Source of the DNA: Ganoderma boninense
Lineage: Eukaryota; Basidiomycota; Agaricomycetes; Polyporales; Polyporaceae
Length of the DNA: 64,000 nt
Assembly (NCBI GenBank): GCA_002900995.3
Contig: CM035313.1
Coordinates: 3,038,001-3,102,000 of the forward strand
Direction of reading: 5' to 3'
Part shown: in pieces, positions 19,060 through 31,300 of the stretch
Numbering within the stretch: the stretch's first letter is position 1
Layout: the number at the start of each line of letters is the position of its first letter
The notes under the pieces: generated by a model
Database searches by the model: none
Told to the model about the DNA's origin: nothing
Seen by the model: the letters and a program-made list of their open reading frames with translations, nothing else
Position numbers and translations under genes: made by a program

Positions 19060-19531
19060 GGCACCTTGGCCACCCTCCCAAGTACCGGAACTCCCATCTT
19101 CCTGTAAGCTCAATCCCGAGCTGCCCAGTCGTATCTTCGAATGTGCCATCGCCCCTATGGATGGCAATAGCCACTCTCTCAAGCCTACTCCCTGACTGTC
19201 TGCCAACATCACCGTCAACATCGCTCGAGTCTCCTCTCTATGGGGAGACATCGTCGCAGCTATGGTATTACATTTCTGACGGTGCATCTAGTGGCCATCT
19301 CGACCCAGAATGTTCCTCCGCTATTCTCACAATCCATACATTCACGTTTACGCCGCCCTCCCTGATTGCTTGGGGAACTTGAATAACTCGTTCTGGCCAA
19401 CTATCGTTTGCCATCACTCTAATCGTGTGCGCGAGCTCCATTTACTCATCAACTACCCAATCCAGGACTTTCTTGAAGCCATCCTTGTTGCTGTACCTCG
19501 GCTTCCACACGCGATTGATCTCGGCCATTAG
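19060..19531 (+). pseudogene. decayed F-box-like gene
   Basis: One frame starting near 19109 reads LNPELPSRIFECA, matching the F-box consensus LPxEllsrIFe, then ARVSSLWGDIV, matching the helix that normally reads VCxxWRdIa. Further on, RYSHNPYIHVYAALPD and NRVRELHLLI resemble the leucine-rich part of basidiomycete F-box proteins. The same frame contains three stops (19193-19195, 19277-19279, 19289-19291). Protein-like sequence in one frame across three stops indicates a pseudogene rather than introns. The functional family would be SCF ubiquitin-ligase substrate adaptors. Confidence 0.6.
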
Positions 19532-19626
19532 CTCGCGAACGCGCGGCGCTGGCACTTGGGACGTCTGTCTGACCCCACGCACCCGCATGGGGGCTGTAGA
19601 AAGTGCTCTAATGGTAGAAAGAAGCT

Positions 19627-19914
19627 ATGTCCAGGCGCGGTCATCGTCAAATAGTTCAAGGAGGGATGGGGGACCTCCTGGTGCCTGCGCTGAGGGAAAG
19701 GAAGGTGAGGGGGTATTCGCTATGCTCGGTCGTATGCAGCGCCCTGTCGGTGAGGGTCCCGGAGCGCGAGCGCGAGTGGCAAATCCGGGAGCACATTGTT
19801 GGCGCTGTTCATGCCACCGAGCATAAGTTGTGGGAGATTAGGGGGATGCCTGAGGTGTGGATGGTCAAGAACGATTACTGGGGGTTTATCCGGACTCGTT
19901 GGTGGGCACTATGA
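19627..19914 (+). other. unrecognised ORF, possibly part of the adjacent relic
   Basis: A 95-codon frame ends in a stretch with protein-like composition (HATEHKLWEIRGMPEVWMV, then a WGF and RTRWW ending). No family is recognised. It may be the 3' remnant of the neighbouring F-box relic or a fragment of another gene. The remainder to 20099 holds nothing recognisable. Confidence 0.25.
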
Positions 19915-20099
19915 ATGGTCCAGGACTGTCAGAAAACACGTAGTTGTGGGTGCCAGGGTTGGAATTATTCGTGTGGGTTGCATTATCAAACACTGACTTG
20001 CTTACATCAATAGCAGACCACTGTGCACATATCCTTTGCCCGCACTCTCCATAGTGCCCAACCAGATCGGTCACCCAGCCTCGACGTCCGAGTCCACAC

Positions 20100-21015
20100 T
20101 CACAGCGAGTCAATCGTGTCCGGCCAGAACCCCTTCCCGCTCTCCCTTACCAGCTCGTACCACGGCACGTCGTGCGCAAGCATCACCCGCACGCGCGGGT
20201 ACGTCTCCGCCAGCTTCCTGATCCTTGCCATGTGCAGCGCCGCCTGCGCCCGGTCGCGGTGCGCGCACCCGAACGCGCCGTGCTCGGGGATCCGCGCCTG
20301 CCCGCCCAGGAGCCGGTGGTCGTGCGCGGCGTCGCCCGCGAGGAACACCCACCCGCCGTCGTCCGACGTCCGCGCGAGCACGTTCAGGTGCCCCGGCATA
20401 TGGCCCGCGCCCGCGTCGACGACGTACAGGCTCCCGTCGCCGTGGAAGTCGAGCGCGTGCGGGAACGGCCCGAGCGGCGGCCACTGCGCGGGGTCGAGCC
20501 AGCGCGTGCGCCCCGCGGGGAGCAGCGCCGGCGTCGAAGAGCGCGTGCGGGTCGTGTGGGTAGCCGGCGGGGGCTTCGACGAGCGGGCGCGCGCCGGCCC
20601 CGACGAGGAAGGTCGCGCGGGTGTAGGGCGCGGGGTCGCCGACGTGGTCGAAGTGGAGGTGCGAGTAGCAGACGTACGTGATGTCGCGCGGGGCGAGCCC
20701 GCCCTTGGCGAGCGCGTCGGCGGCGTCGGAGGGGACGTGCAGCTTGAACGTCATCTGGCGAATGCGCTCGAGGTAGCCCGGGGTGAGGTGCTCGTGGTCC
20801 TTGCGGATGCCGAGGTCGAAGAGGAAGATGTCGTTCGTCTTGCTGTGTCGGAGGAGGAAGGCGAGGCAGGGGAGGTTGACGCGTTCGCCTGCTTTGGCAG
20901 TGTCGATGATGTAGTCGAGGGGGAGCTCGCAGAAGCCCGCCTCGAGGGCTGAGACGAGGCAGTAGGCTTGCCCCGGTTTGTCCGCTGGGAGCTCTGTAGC
21001 GTGATGGACCTCCAT
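20100..21015 (-). CDS. metallo-beta-lactamase-fold hydrolase, lactonase-like (apparent frameshift)
   Basis: From the ATG at 21013-21015 the frame encodes an N-terminal MBL domain: LPCLAFLLRH, FLFDLGIRKD and the metal-binding HLHFDHVG. It continues to about 20530, where homology jumps by one base into the frame that carries GHMPGHL, LAGDAAHD and the final AHD. All canonical zinc ligands (HxHxDH, then His, Asp, His) are present across the two frames, as in N-acyl-homoserine-lactonase-like proteins of fungi. There is no room for an intron at the switch (20521-20535), so it is a one-base indel, either a sequencing error or a real lesion. The full protein would be about 305 residues without introns. 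The likely role is hydrolysis of a lactone or similar ester; the substrate is unknown. Confidence 0.75.
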
Positions 21016-21348
21016 GGAACTGCGTTCGCTGCGTGTTTTAGCTAATGCAACATGGATTATCCGGCAAAAACGCACGCACAGTGATGGGTGTAAACTGCAA
21101 GCTCGACGGCGGGTGGTCGTCGAGCTCGCGCAGTGGGAGATGCATGGACGTGCTTTGTCAGGCTCCTGAGCGGGTGGGACAAATAGACGTCATCATATGC
21201 CCCAACTATGTCTAACCCAGGGTGCAACAACGTCCGTTCAATAAGAAAAGCTTTCAGGTGACAGAAGGCCCCTGTCTGGCGCAATTATTGCCGACACGAC
21301 GATCACAACTCCGATATGAACCCTGCGATAACGTTGATCGAGCCTCAG
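21016..21348. other. intergenic
   Basis: Short promoter-side gap of the MBL gene and 3' flank of the F-box gene. No further feature is seen. Confidence 0.5.
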
Positions 21349-23125
21349 TTACCACCAACATCGAAGCACTAAAGTAAACCACTCACGATCAACAGTATGG
21401 TCCAGAGTCTCCAAGTCCGACTCCTCGAAGAACTGTTGAACCTGCTTCCCTTGCTCAGCCGTGAGCGCGTCCATCTGCACGATCTCATCCCCGTCCCGCA
21501 CAATCCTCCACCATGCCAGGGTTATCACTGGCTCCAAGAGCCAGACGTTCAGACTCGCGTAGTCGTCTGCGTTCACGCGAGGATCACCGACGCGGGGACG
21601 CCTCATCGTGGACGGCGTTCCATCGTAGTCCAAATCCGACTGCCCGTCGGAGAGCGCCACGACTCTCAGAGACCGGATCGCATCCGCAAGCCGACGGGGG
21701 AGGGTCCTTATAGCCTCCATACGCTCGCCGTAGAGCTGCATCGCGACCGCTTTCGATGGGCCGTATATCGGGTCGTCGAACATGCGCTCGTTTATCGTCT
21801 GCAGGTCGACCCCTGGCATCTCGCCAAGATGGACGCGCAGGCAGACGAGAGGGAGCGATGCCAGTGCTCCCGGTATGTTGTCCTGCCAAAAACAAGGGAG
21901 AAAGTCTCGAGTTCAGGGTCCAGCACCAAGTTGAAGAGACTGAATGCGCGGCTGAGTACTCACGAGCCAGCCTGCGTGCGCGACATCCACCCTCGTCAAA
22001 TGCACTCGCAGTTCCAGGTGCCTCAGTCGCAGGACGTCCGCAGCGATCTGCCTCCAGAACTCCATCGGACGGCCGCCGACCATCAGGCCGATCTCCGCGA
22101 AAACTGGAGACACCTTCCGGAACGCCGTCATGATCAGCCTCGTCTGCTCCGCTTGCTCTGGGTCGGTGTCCGGCCCATTGTAGCGGATCGGCAAGAAGAT
22201 CCGGAGATGGTAGGCGTGCCCCAGGCGTCCCTCGGCGCAGCAACGCGACAGAGACGTCGACGAATCGAACATGACAGAGCGGAGACCTGAGAAGGCGGGA
22301 CCGTGTCGCGAGGGCTCGCGGGGAACGCTGCTCGTCTTGTACTCAAGTGTTTGCAGGTTTGGCATGAGATACACGAGGTCTAGCGTGGTGGAAGACGAGG
22401 ACCGAACGAAGAGCTCGCGCAGAGACGGGAAGGTGGGAGACGCTGCCCTGCCGACGTCCTCGATGGGTAGATCCGTGTAGAAGGACATGATTCGGAGGGT
22501 GTGCAGGCGCGGGAATGCGGCCAAGGCATCGAGCAACGGCGCCCACGGACGAGGGGCGTCACGCTGGGTGGCACTGAAGTGAGGACCTGAGAACTCCTCG
22601 AGGAAACCGAGCGAGAGCACCCTCAGGTTCCACCCGGTAGACCGGAGGATGCTCAAGGCGGGCCCGGTACCTACGCCGCCATCGAACTCGACACGACTCA
22701 GCTTGCGCAGGCTGAGCAGACTGTCCCTCAATCTGGGGTGACGCTCGATGAGCCGCGATACCTGAGGGAGAGTGAGTCGGCGAAGGTTCGGTGCGTTGGA
22801 GATGAGGTCAATGAAGAATGCAATGTCCTGGGACTCTGGCATTTGCGGGTCCACGAGTTCCCTGTAACGACGGAAGTCAATACGAAACATGAGCTGTTCG
22901 ATGTGCTGTGCGCGAGGCTCCGGCCCATCGAGCAGATAATGGCGATGCAGCGGGAGCTGAATGAGATCATGGGGACGAAGCCAGACTATAGCTGGGGACA
23001 CGATGGATGGCAAGAGCGAAGGAACGTTTAGAGGTCAGGGAGAACCTGAGGGCGTGCGATCCATGAAGCTGATCGACAATACGATAGAGGACATCGTTGT
23101 TGAGGTCGAGGAGCTGCAAAGACAT
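21349..23125 (-). CDS. F-box/LRR-type protein
   Basis: The start codon at 23123-23125 opens MSLQLLDLNNDVLYRIVDQL, a typical F-box-like N-terminus, followed by RFSLTSKRSFALAIHR. A short intron of about 43-45 nt (near 22960-23003) appears to lead into LPLHRHYLLDGPEPR and a long leucine-rich region (NAPNLRRLTL, FPRLHTLRI, FPSLRELFV, MPNLQTLEY, LRLRHLELRV). A second intron (21883-21963) has clean GTGAGT and CAG borders. The last exon starts at 21882 and ends at a TAA at 21349. The predicted role is an SCF ubiquitin-ligase adaptor, whose leucine-rich repeats would bind a target. Such genes are numerous and fast-evolving in basidiomycetes. The first splice is less certain because its donor (GTCCCC) is weak. 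Confidence 0.7.
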
Positions 23126-24031
23126 GGTGGTCTGGAGACGTGATGATGATGGGGTCAAGGAAAGAGTACAGAACAAACAAAGTTCTTGATAGTCTGTCAG
23201 GCGGAGCTCCCACGTTCGCTGCGCCCGAGATTGAACATCACGGGACATACAGGGACATACGTTAGCAGATATTTTGCAGCTCGCAAATACGAGAACACAT
23301 TGAGGTGTGGTTGGCAGAGGACGACATCGCTGAGAAGGGCTGTTGCTGGAAAACTTTCCAGTTACTGCACGCACCTGAAATCGAAGTCCACGACTTACCT
23401 TGCCCGTCGCCCATTCACATTCCAGGACTTTTTATCTAAGTCCTATCATCAGAAGTAGATAAAAAGAACGAGGGGGCAGTCGTGTGGGTTGGTGGTAGTG
23501 GGATGCTCAGAGCTCCTCGAGCCGGGAGGAGGACTCGCGCCAGAGGCAGCGGAGATAGCCCGGGCCGGAGTCGGGGCTCAGCGTCAGATTCGCCTGGAGC
23601 TCCTGCAGTACACCAGACGTACTAGTCTCTCGCACTGTAGACTCTCACAGCCTCGCTCTCAGCTGGAGATTTATCTCGTTCGCATTGTCTGTCAGGCTTT
23701 CGCGAGTTACGTGAAGTCAAAATCTCAAACCGTGACTCGCTCGGATGCGCCAGGACCCGACTCGCGACGGAGGTTCGTCCCAAGCTTTCCACCAGTCTTC
23801 CCATGAGCCTGTTCCGCCGCACTGCCACAAATATCACTGGGAAGCTCGTTGACAGAGGGCATTGTCTAGGTCGTCAAGATAGAATAATAGGAAGTTTTTT
23901 TTAACCGAGTGCTTTAAGTTTGGGTTTGGGCAAGCTGGGGAGCCGGCCCCGACGAGACCATTAACTTCCCGTCCCATCGCAGCGGTTCCCCAGAATAAAC
24001 GTCGTTGGACTCGGATCCTCAACGATATCGG
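23126..24031. other. intergenic
   Basis: Open frames here are short and lack protein-like composition. Nothing is recognised. Confidence 0.45.
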
Positions 24032-25616
24032 TTATTGGTAGGTTGCTCCATGCATCATACTTTCCGCCTCGAGGCTTCCCTCCACAATCACTTTGTGGCC
24101 GACGCCAGCGGGAACACAGCCTTCGCCGAACGCCTCTTCCAACGCGACCTTCACAGCGAAGCCGGAACAGTGCATCGGAAGCACGTACGTCGGAGACGGC
24201 CGCAGCTTGTTCGCCAGGAAGTCGACGGTGGGAGGGATCCGTTCGATAAGGTCGCTGCCGGCGAGGTGCAGTCCGCCCACGATCTAAGCAGTTAGCAGGA
24301 CAGCAGCCGCATCAGAACGTGTACCTGGGAGTATCGTGGAGACGGAGAAGTCACCATGTAAATCGGGCGAGAGAACTTGTCGACGGCATCTTTGACGACG
24401 TTGACGATGCCCGCGTGGGAACAGCTGCGAGGGAGGCGTGAGCACCGACGAACGCACGCCGCAACAACCGCAACAACACCCACGCAGAGAAAATGACAAG
24501 CCCCTTCCCGACAACGTCGATCACGGCGTACCGTTCATCCATGATGTCCTAAGTAAAAACGAAAAAACAACAACAACAGCTCACATGAGCTGCCAGCCAA
24601 GATCAAGCTTCACAGCAGAATTAGAGACTTTACATACCTCCTCCTTCACCCACTCGCCCTTCAAGTTCCCATCCCCCTCCTCTCCCGCCGGCTCGACCCA
24701 GCGCACCGCACCCGGGAGCCCGCCCTCGAAATGCGTCACCCGTGGGATCTCGCCGCTGACCCACACCGTGTCCCCCGCGACCGCGTGCCCCTCCGTGTGC
24801 GTCTCGACGACGCCGCCCAGCGCCGCGATCTGCGCGAAGTCGGGGTCCGCAGGGAGCCGCCCGATGACCTTCCCGACGCGCGGCGGCGCGATCCCGCGCG
24901 CGATCGGCCGGTCGGGATGCACGTCCGCGACGACCGCGCCCGGCTCTGGGAGTGCGAGGCGGTGGCGGAGGAAGGCGAGGAGGCCGCCGCTGTGGTCCGA
25001 GTGCCAGTGCGAGAGCACGACGCGCGAGATGAGCTCGATGGGCGGCTTGAGGGCCTCGATGTTGCGGATGAGCGAGCGCGAGTCGGGCCCGGTGTCGAAG
25101 AGCGTGTAGTGCGACTGGGGCGGGGAGCCGTCCGTCTCGGTTTGCTGTGAAGCAACAAGTTAGGGTCCGAGTCGCGCGCTCAGCCTGCGGCCGTTCCATT
25201 GCGAGACCAAAGTAGAAGTAGACTCAGAGAGGAGGGGGCTTACGATCAGCGCGGAGAACCCGTGGGCTCCTGTGTGTAGTATGTGAGTGGATATATGCAG
25301 CGCCGTTGTGAGGTTGCCGATGTTGGGCGGATGTGACTGTACAGACAACACTAACCGCAGCAGTAGTTCTCCAGGTCAATGATCGGCACACCTGTCCGTG
25401 GGTCTTGAGGAAGGTCGGGGCGTGCCAGGTGTTGCGGTACCTCGTGTATGAAGCCAGGAGGGAGCTTCGACATCCTTCGAACATACAAACAGTCGATGTA
25501 TGAGCTTCAATGTACATGTGCAAGGTGAGGAGAGAAGACGCAGACCACTCAATCGTGTTATCGACCAAGAAAGTGATCGTGAGCTTGTTGACGGATTTGA
25601 GCTTGACGTGCGCCAT
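24032..25616 (-). CDS. MBL-fold protein of the dihydropterin-phosphate-synthase-like family, seven exons
   Basis: Seven exons join in one frame to give 369 residues: 25546-25616, 25356-25474, 25244-25269, 24638-25144, 24484-24548, 24355-24424 and 24032-24283. All introns have GT-AG borders. The protein opens MAHVKLKSVNKLTITFLVDN, the usual start of this MBL subgroup. It continues with ENYCCGAHGFSALI, HYTLFDTGPDS and the metal site LSHWHSDHSGGLL. The C-terminal half has the subgroup signature FSACSHAGIVNVV, then IVGGLHL and a final LPMHCSGF with the last His ligand. This layout matches the archaeal/fungal 7,8-dihydropterin-6-methyl-4-aminobenzene-5'-phosphate-synthase-like MBL proteins. The fungal substrate is unknown. 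Every expected ligand is present and no break is seen. Confidence 0.85.
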
Positions 25617-26484
25617 GAGACGAGAAATTGCTGGCTGTGAAGATAGTTCCAATGCCCTGTACGCGCTAGGTGAGGCCTTTGAGGCATGCTAACTCGATGA
25701 CCATAACCCAGGGGATCATAGAATTCAAACCAACCTGCTTGAGTGTCGGTGCGCGGCCTTGCGAGTTGACTACGAATCTAAGGGGGGTTTCAGATCATCT
25801 TACCTGTAAAGCCACTAGCACTGACTGGTATTTCACGTAGCTTGAGTCATGGACCCTCGAAAGCTGCGAGGCGGTAAGTATATACAACGATTGCAAACGC
25901 TGTGGCTCTGAGATCAAAACGAGCGGCACACACAGCGCTTCCCTTGCTTACTTACTTGTATGGGGTAACCTTCGCGCTCCACCACGAAAAGCTCAGCACT
26001 CGCAAACAATGTATACATGCTGGCCGGAACTCGAAGCACGAACCACTAACGAACACGAACAAAGACCAGAACCATCTACACTCTACGGCAGCAGCGTCCA
26101 TTAGCACTCCCAGGCCCCGTGTGGAAGTTGAAGGTATGGGAGAGGGGGAGGAAAAGAAGCGAATCTTGTAGAATACACCAGCGTACAAGCACACTAGTAC
26201 CGTACTGTACGGCTGGCCAATGATAGTAGTACATCCGGTCCAACGTCCACGAGGGCAACAAGTGTTTGATCATTGGACCGCATCCCATTATTACACGATG
26301 TACAGCCAGACACCATGGTTCCCCGCCGTTCAAAATTTAAACGTTGCGCCATACAAGGTGCCAGCGACGCAGCGAGAGAGATCTAATCGACGACGATAAC
26401 GCGAAACTGTGTTTAGGCGGCTTGCCTGCATTTCCGGGGTCAGTAAGAAAAAACGGGCGCTGCCATGACGATGCGATGCGACAC
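25617..26484. other. intergenic
   Basis: Promoter region of the seven-exon MBL gene and 3' flank of the Ser-rich gene. No gene or repeat is recognised. Confidence 0.5.
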
Positions 26485-27714
26485 TTACGCCATTCCACCA
26501 TATCCCATATTCGCCCCCGATTCTGCGAGCTTGCGCTGCCTGAACGCCTGTGATCGAGCCAAATTATAATTAGCTGTGCGTCCGGCATCTGCGGCAGGGA
26601 AAACACGGACCCTGCGGTACTTGGTGCGCTCGTACGTGACGAGGCGACGACAATGAGCGCGATGACGGAGATACCGGCGAACACACCGAGACCAATGGGC
26701 AGGACGGAGAGCTTGGTTCCCGGGAGCTGGAACTTGGCGGCCGCGCTCGAGGACTCGGTGTCCGCGGCGGAGGTGGCCGTGGAAGTGCTCTCGTCCCCGG
26801 CGACAGAGGCGTAGTGGTAGACGCTGCGGCGGCGGATCCGCTGCTTCCAGTCGCAACGGAACTTGCGTCGACGGAAGAGAATCCTCCAGGAGAGATGGCA
26901 CCCGCGGTGGTGGAGGCGGCGGCAGCGGAGGACGCGGTGCCGGTCGCCGCTGCAGTGTCGGTGGATCCGGAGGAAAGGGCAGATCCAGCCACCGTGCTCG
27001 TGCCCTACCGCCAGCGTTTGAGAAAGATGCAAGGGAGACTGAAAAAGAAATACTCACATCAACGCTGATAGCTCCTCCTCCCGACGACCCAGTCGCCGTC
27101 GCCGTCGCGGCCGCAGACGAAGCAGATGCGGAGGCCGAATCTGACGCGGATGAGGCAGCCGCGGTGGCCGAGGAGCTCGCGCTGTCCGCGCTCGAGCTGT
27201 TTGCGCTATCCGCGGAAGAGGTGCTCGACGAGTCCGCAGCCGAGCTTGTGGCAGAGGCGCTGGACGAGTCCGCAGAGCTTGTCGCGGAGCTGTCGGTCGA
27301 GGACGCTGCAGCGGCAGAGGAGCTGGAGCTGGAACCGTCGTTCCCGGAAGCGTTGTTGCCCGCCATGGAGACGGTGCACGACTTGGTCTCGCGCACCTCA
27401 GGTTCGCCATTGTCTCCGGTAATGGGGTCAAGGGTGATCGTGCACGTCTGGATCATGGGTCCCACGGAGCTACCACGCGTCGCAATGAGCTGCAACGCAC
27501 GCGTGACCACAACGCACAGCGGGACTCACGTCTGGAGGATGTTGGTAACCTGGACGGTGGTCGACTGCGACAAGTTGTCTCCATCCCGGGCCAGGCGCAC
27601 ATACGAGGAGTGTTCCGTGCGTTTCGCGGGGGCAGCTGGGGCCGCGACGGCGGGGCTGGCGAAGAGGAGGAAGAGGCTGAGGAAAGCGACAGCGGTAGAC
27701 TTTGACCCGAGCAT
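26485..27714 (-). CDS. Ser-rich, single-pass cell-surface protein (Mid2-like)
   Basis: The ATG at 27712-27714 starts a signal peptide (TAVAFLSLFLLFASPAVA). A 60-nt intron (27470-27529) leads to a Cys-containing ectodomain start (TCTITLDPITGDNGEPEVRE). About 150 residues of Ser/Ala/Thr follow, interrupted by a 53-nt intron (27005-27057). A transmembrane segment (VLPIGLGVFAGISVIALIVV) and a short basic cytoplasmic tail (YERTKYRR, then AFRQRKLAESGANMGYGGMA) end the protein. The layout resembles fungal stress sensors and wall-anchored proteins of the Mid2/WSC type, probably heavily O-mannosylated. Two one-base frame discontinuities are apparent, at about 26785-26825 in the Ser region and about 26636-26650 after the membrane segment. 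They could be consensus errors in GC-rich repeats. Confidence 0.7.
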
Positions 27715-28368
27715 CTTAGCGACAGGTGGTTGGGGGACGGTAGCTCAGCTCGTAGGGTAAGAAGAGAGACGAATGATGCGGAAGCCGGCTCCCTTGAGGC
27801 TGGACAGCACGTACAACGGCGAAGAGGAGGAAGAAAAGAACGGAATGGCCCCCAGGGCAGACAACGAGCAGCAACCCGACGAGGATGACGGGGGAAGGTG
27901 AGAGACAAGGCCCGCAGATGAAGAGCTCTCTCCCTCTCTCCCAGGACCGGCCCAGGCGCGTTGATTGTCACCCCACGATCATCGCATTTTCACACTCCGA
28001 TAACCAATTTACGGGCGGAGTTTCCCCTCCCTTTACCCGGGCAAACGGCCGGCACCGCTGGCAAAGCGGGGCTCAAAGCTCCGGCTGTACCCCGCACAGC
28101 AACAATCACATCCTCGCGTTGGCAACGCACTTTCGCGACATTCGACGGACTTGCGACGGACGGCCCTGCGACGCGCTTTCACACTCACTTACGCTTGAAC
28201 TTGGAATCCGATCATCGACACCCCCACGGCGAGGTATCCAAGTACCCATTTTACACCCTCACTGCGCGCCATACAAGGTGAGAGACCGCTGCTGTAAATA
28301 AGGTAAAGTCCGCGAGGACGGCACGGACGACTGCGGAGCGCACATCGGACACGCAAAAGGGGAAACCA
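27715..28368. other. intergenic
   Basis: Promoter side of the Ser-rich gene and 3' flank of the P5B ATPase gene. No additional feature is recognised. Confidence 0.5.
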
Positions 28369-31300
28369 TCACCTCATTCCCCCCTCGACCGCTTTATAGA
28401 GCTTGCCCTCCCGGACACGCTGCCGGCGCCGCAGGTCGAAAACGAAGCCGATGAGCCGCGAGACGGCCTGTGTCCCGTAGCTTTCGAACGCCATAGACGT
28501 CACGACGTTGACGGCGACCGCGAGCAGGAGCGTAGCGCGCGCCGCCACGGGGAGGTGCATGAGCTCTAGAAGCTTGACCAGAGGCCGAGGCGGGTCGAGG
28601 AGGACGAGCAGGTTGAATAAGCCCAATACGACCATCGAAACCATAAACCATCCTGACAATCGTCTCGTTAGCACAGCATGACAATGATAGAACCCGCTCC
28701 ACGCCCTATCTTACCATTCGTCCACATCTGCTTCCGGAAGGGGGGCCCGATGCTGAACACGGCTGCGACCAAAATGTACTGGAAACACGACACCAGGAAC
28801 AGCGCCGAGTTCTCGAAATTGGTTGCCTCCAGTTTGTCGTCGCTGGAATCCGGGTCGTTGGGCACTGGCGGTGCGTACCTGTACCAATTTGTCAATAAAT
28901 GTAGATGTCAGTTTCCCGCCGCCCTGATCCGCGCCGGCGAGGATCCTCACCATGACTGCGAGCGCACCCAGACGAACGCCCAGAACTGGACGGCAGACGT
29001 GATGACGATCTGACCGACGATGCTCGCCAGGACCTTCTTCGACACCAAGCTCGCCGTGGGTCTTTTCGGATGTATTCGAGGGTACGGGAGCGTGCGTCCC
29101 ACTGCAGCCGCTGATGTCAACTCGACATCATTCAAACGTGACGCAACGAACTTACTGGTGACTGCGATCGGAATAATGATGAAGAGATCAATGTACAAAA
29201 ACTGATTTCATGTTGATCAGCGGCGAAGTCCTCGGCACGCAACGCTATCCGACGCTCACCTGGAAGTCCCCCAAGGACGACGCGAAGGAATACAGCAGAG
29301 TGATGGTGGTGAACTGGATGAGGGAATACAACGCCCTGATACTCGCTATCAGCCTACTGCTTCCAGAGACCATATACGACCTTGCTATCACTCACATGTA
29401 TTTGAAACAGCTGAAGCTCGTTACCAGCGCAGCTCTGCCTTCCTTGATGACCTCAATGACACAGCTGATGTCCGGCGTCCGACTTGTGAACGGCGCCGCG
29501 ACAGAGGCCTCCGCCTCCGACAGCGACAGGCCGACGTCTGCGGCTTTGAGGGCAGCACAGTCGTTCGCCCCGTCGCCACACATGAGGACCGTATAACCAA
29601 GGCCTTGCAAGCGCTCGACGACTTCGTTCTTCTCATCAGGCGACATGCGTGCGTAGATCTGCGTCTTAACCAGCATCTAACGGACCCACAAAGCCACAAA
29701 TGAGCATCAGGATACAAGTCAGCGCAAACCGCGAAACACACCTCTCTGCATAGTCTCGAGAGGCGCATGGTTGATGATCCAGCGGAAGACGTCGCCGGTA
29801 ACCGCGAGGGTGTAGTCCTGGCTCTCCAGCTCCTCAGCATCGACGAGCCGGTTCGCCGGTGGCGGCAGCGGCTTCAGACTGTAGCTATCCAGCTTCCACG
29901 TCGGCTCGTCCATGCTGAACCACTCGAGCTTCGAAAGCGGGGTCGACGCGTTTCCTCGCAGAAACATCGGCGCGAAGACCTGCGCGGCGGGGTTGATGAG
30001 TCCACACTCGCGCGCAACGCTCACTGCGGTAAGAGGGTTATCCCCGGTGATCATCCGGCATGCGAAGTGGGCCGCGCGGAGCGTCTGGATGGCCGGGGTG
30101 GTCCCTGGCTTGAGCTTGTTCTCGAAGATCACCAGACCCAGGAATTGCAGTCCGGACTCCGCCTGTTCCCTGGAAGTATTATAGCATGAGACTCGAGAAC
30201 GACGAGGAAGACGAGGGAAGACTCACCTTTTGAGCTTCTGAGCCTTCAGCCAAGAGAGGCCTTCGATGCTTTTGCCTGCCATGGCGATGACCCGGTACCC
30301 GCGCTTCGTGTAGTACGAAAGCAAGTCATCGTAGTCTTGAGGGACTGCACGGAGGGGAAGTCCGTCCTCGTCAACGGCACGGGAAACGCAAATATAAATA
30401 TAGGGCCTACAAGAGCTCTTGTCGCAGATCTCTGCCATGACCTCGGGGGCACCCTTGACGTACACTTCCATGCTCGTGCTCTTCAGCCGCTTGACAATCA
30501 CGCTCATCCTGCGGAGCGCAGACACGAACTCGAACGTGCGGATGACACCCAGCTCGAGGAAGTGCGCATGCTACGCCCACGACGACGCCCCACTCAGCAT
30601 CGAAAAACCGACACACACTTCAAGGTTACCGCGGGACTCACCCTACCCGCGCCCCTCAGCGCGTCCTCAATCCTGAACTGCGCGCTCCCGGGCGGGCGCA
30701 CTATCGTCTGCACAAGCGCCGCCGGACGGTCCCCCCCTCCGCCCTTGCCCTTGACGACGGCGGTGCCCGCAACCTGGCCCTCTTCGAGCGTCCACCTCGT
30801 GAACTCGAACATCTTCACGTCGAGCGGGTCCCCGATCGTCTCCCCGGCGACCATCTTGAGCGAGTGGCACGTCGCGAGCGCGTGCAGGAAGTTCGCCTTG
30901 TCGCGGCCCGCGGGCGCGGGCAGGTCGTGGATGTCCTCGAGCAGCTCCCCGAAGCGGCCTGCGTTCCGCGTGCGCTCCCGCTCGGGCGCGCGTACGCCGA
31001 GGATGTCGAGGCCGTCCTCGGTCAGTGTGCCCGTCTTGTCGAAGCAGCAGACGTTGATCTGCCCCGCGACGTTCACCCTGCTCGGCGAGATGCAGAAGAT
31101 GCCCAGCTTGCGCAGGCGGCCGATTGCGAAGCTGGTCCCGATGGAGAGTGTGGCGGGCAGGGCGGGCGGGACGACTACGGTGATGAGGTCGAGGGCGCGC
31201 AACAGGATGGTGTGCCACCGCACCTGCATACGGGGTTAGGGAAGACGACATTAGCATCCAGGTGCGACAACACTTACGCCGAGTCGGACGAACTGGACCG

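Noticed and set aside
24731..25199. Several overlapping Arg/Ala-rich ORFs on both strands
   Set aside because: They are shadows of exon 4 of the seven-exon MBL gene in GC-rich sequence.
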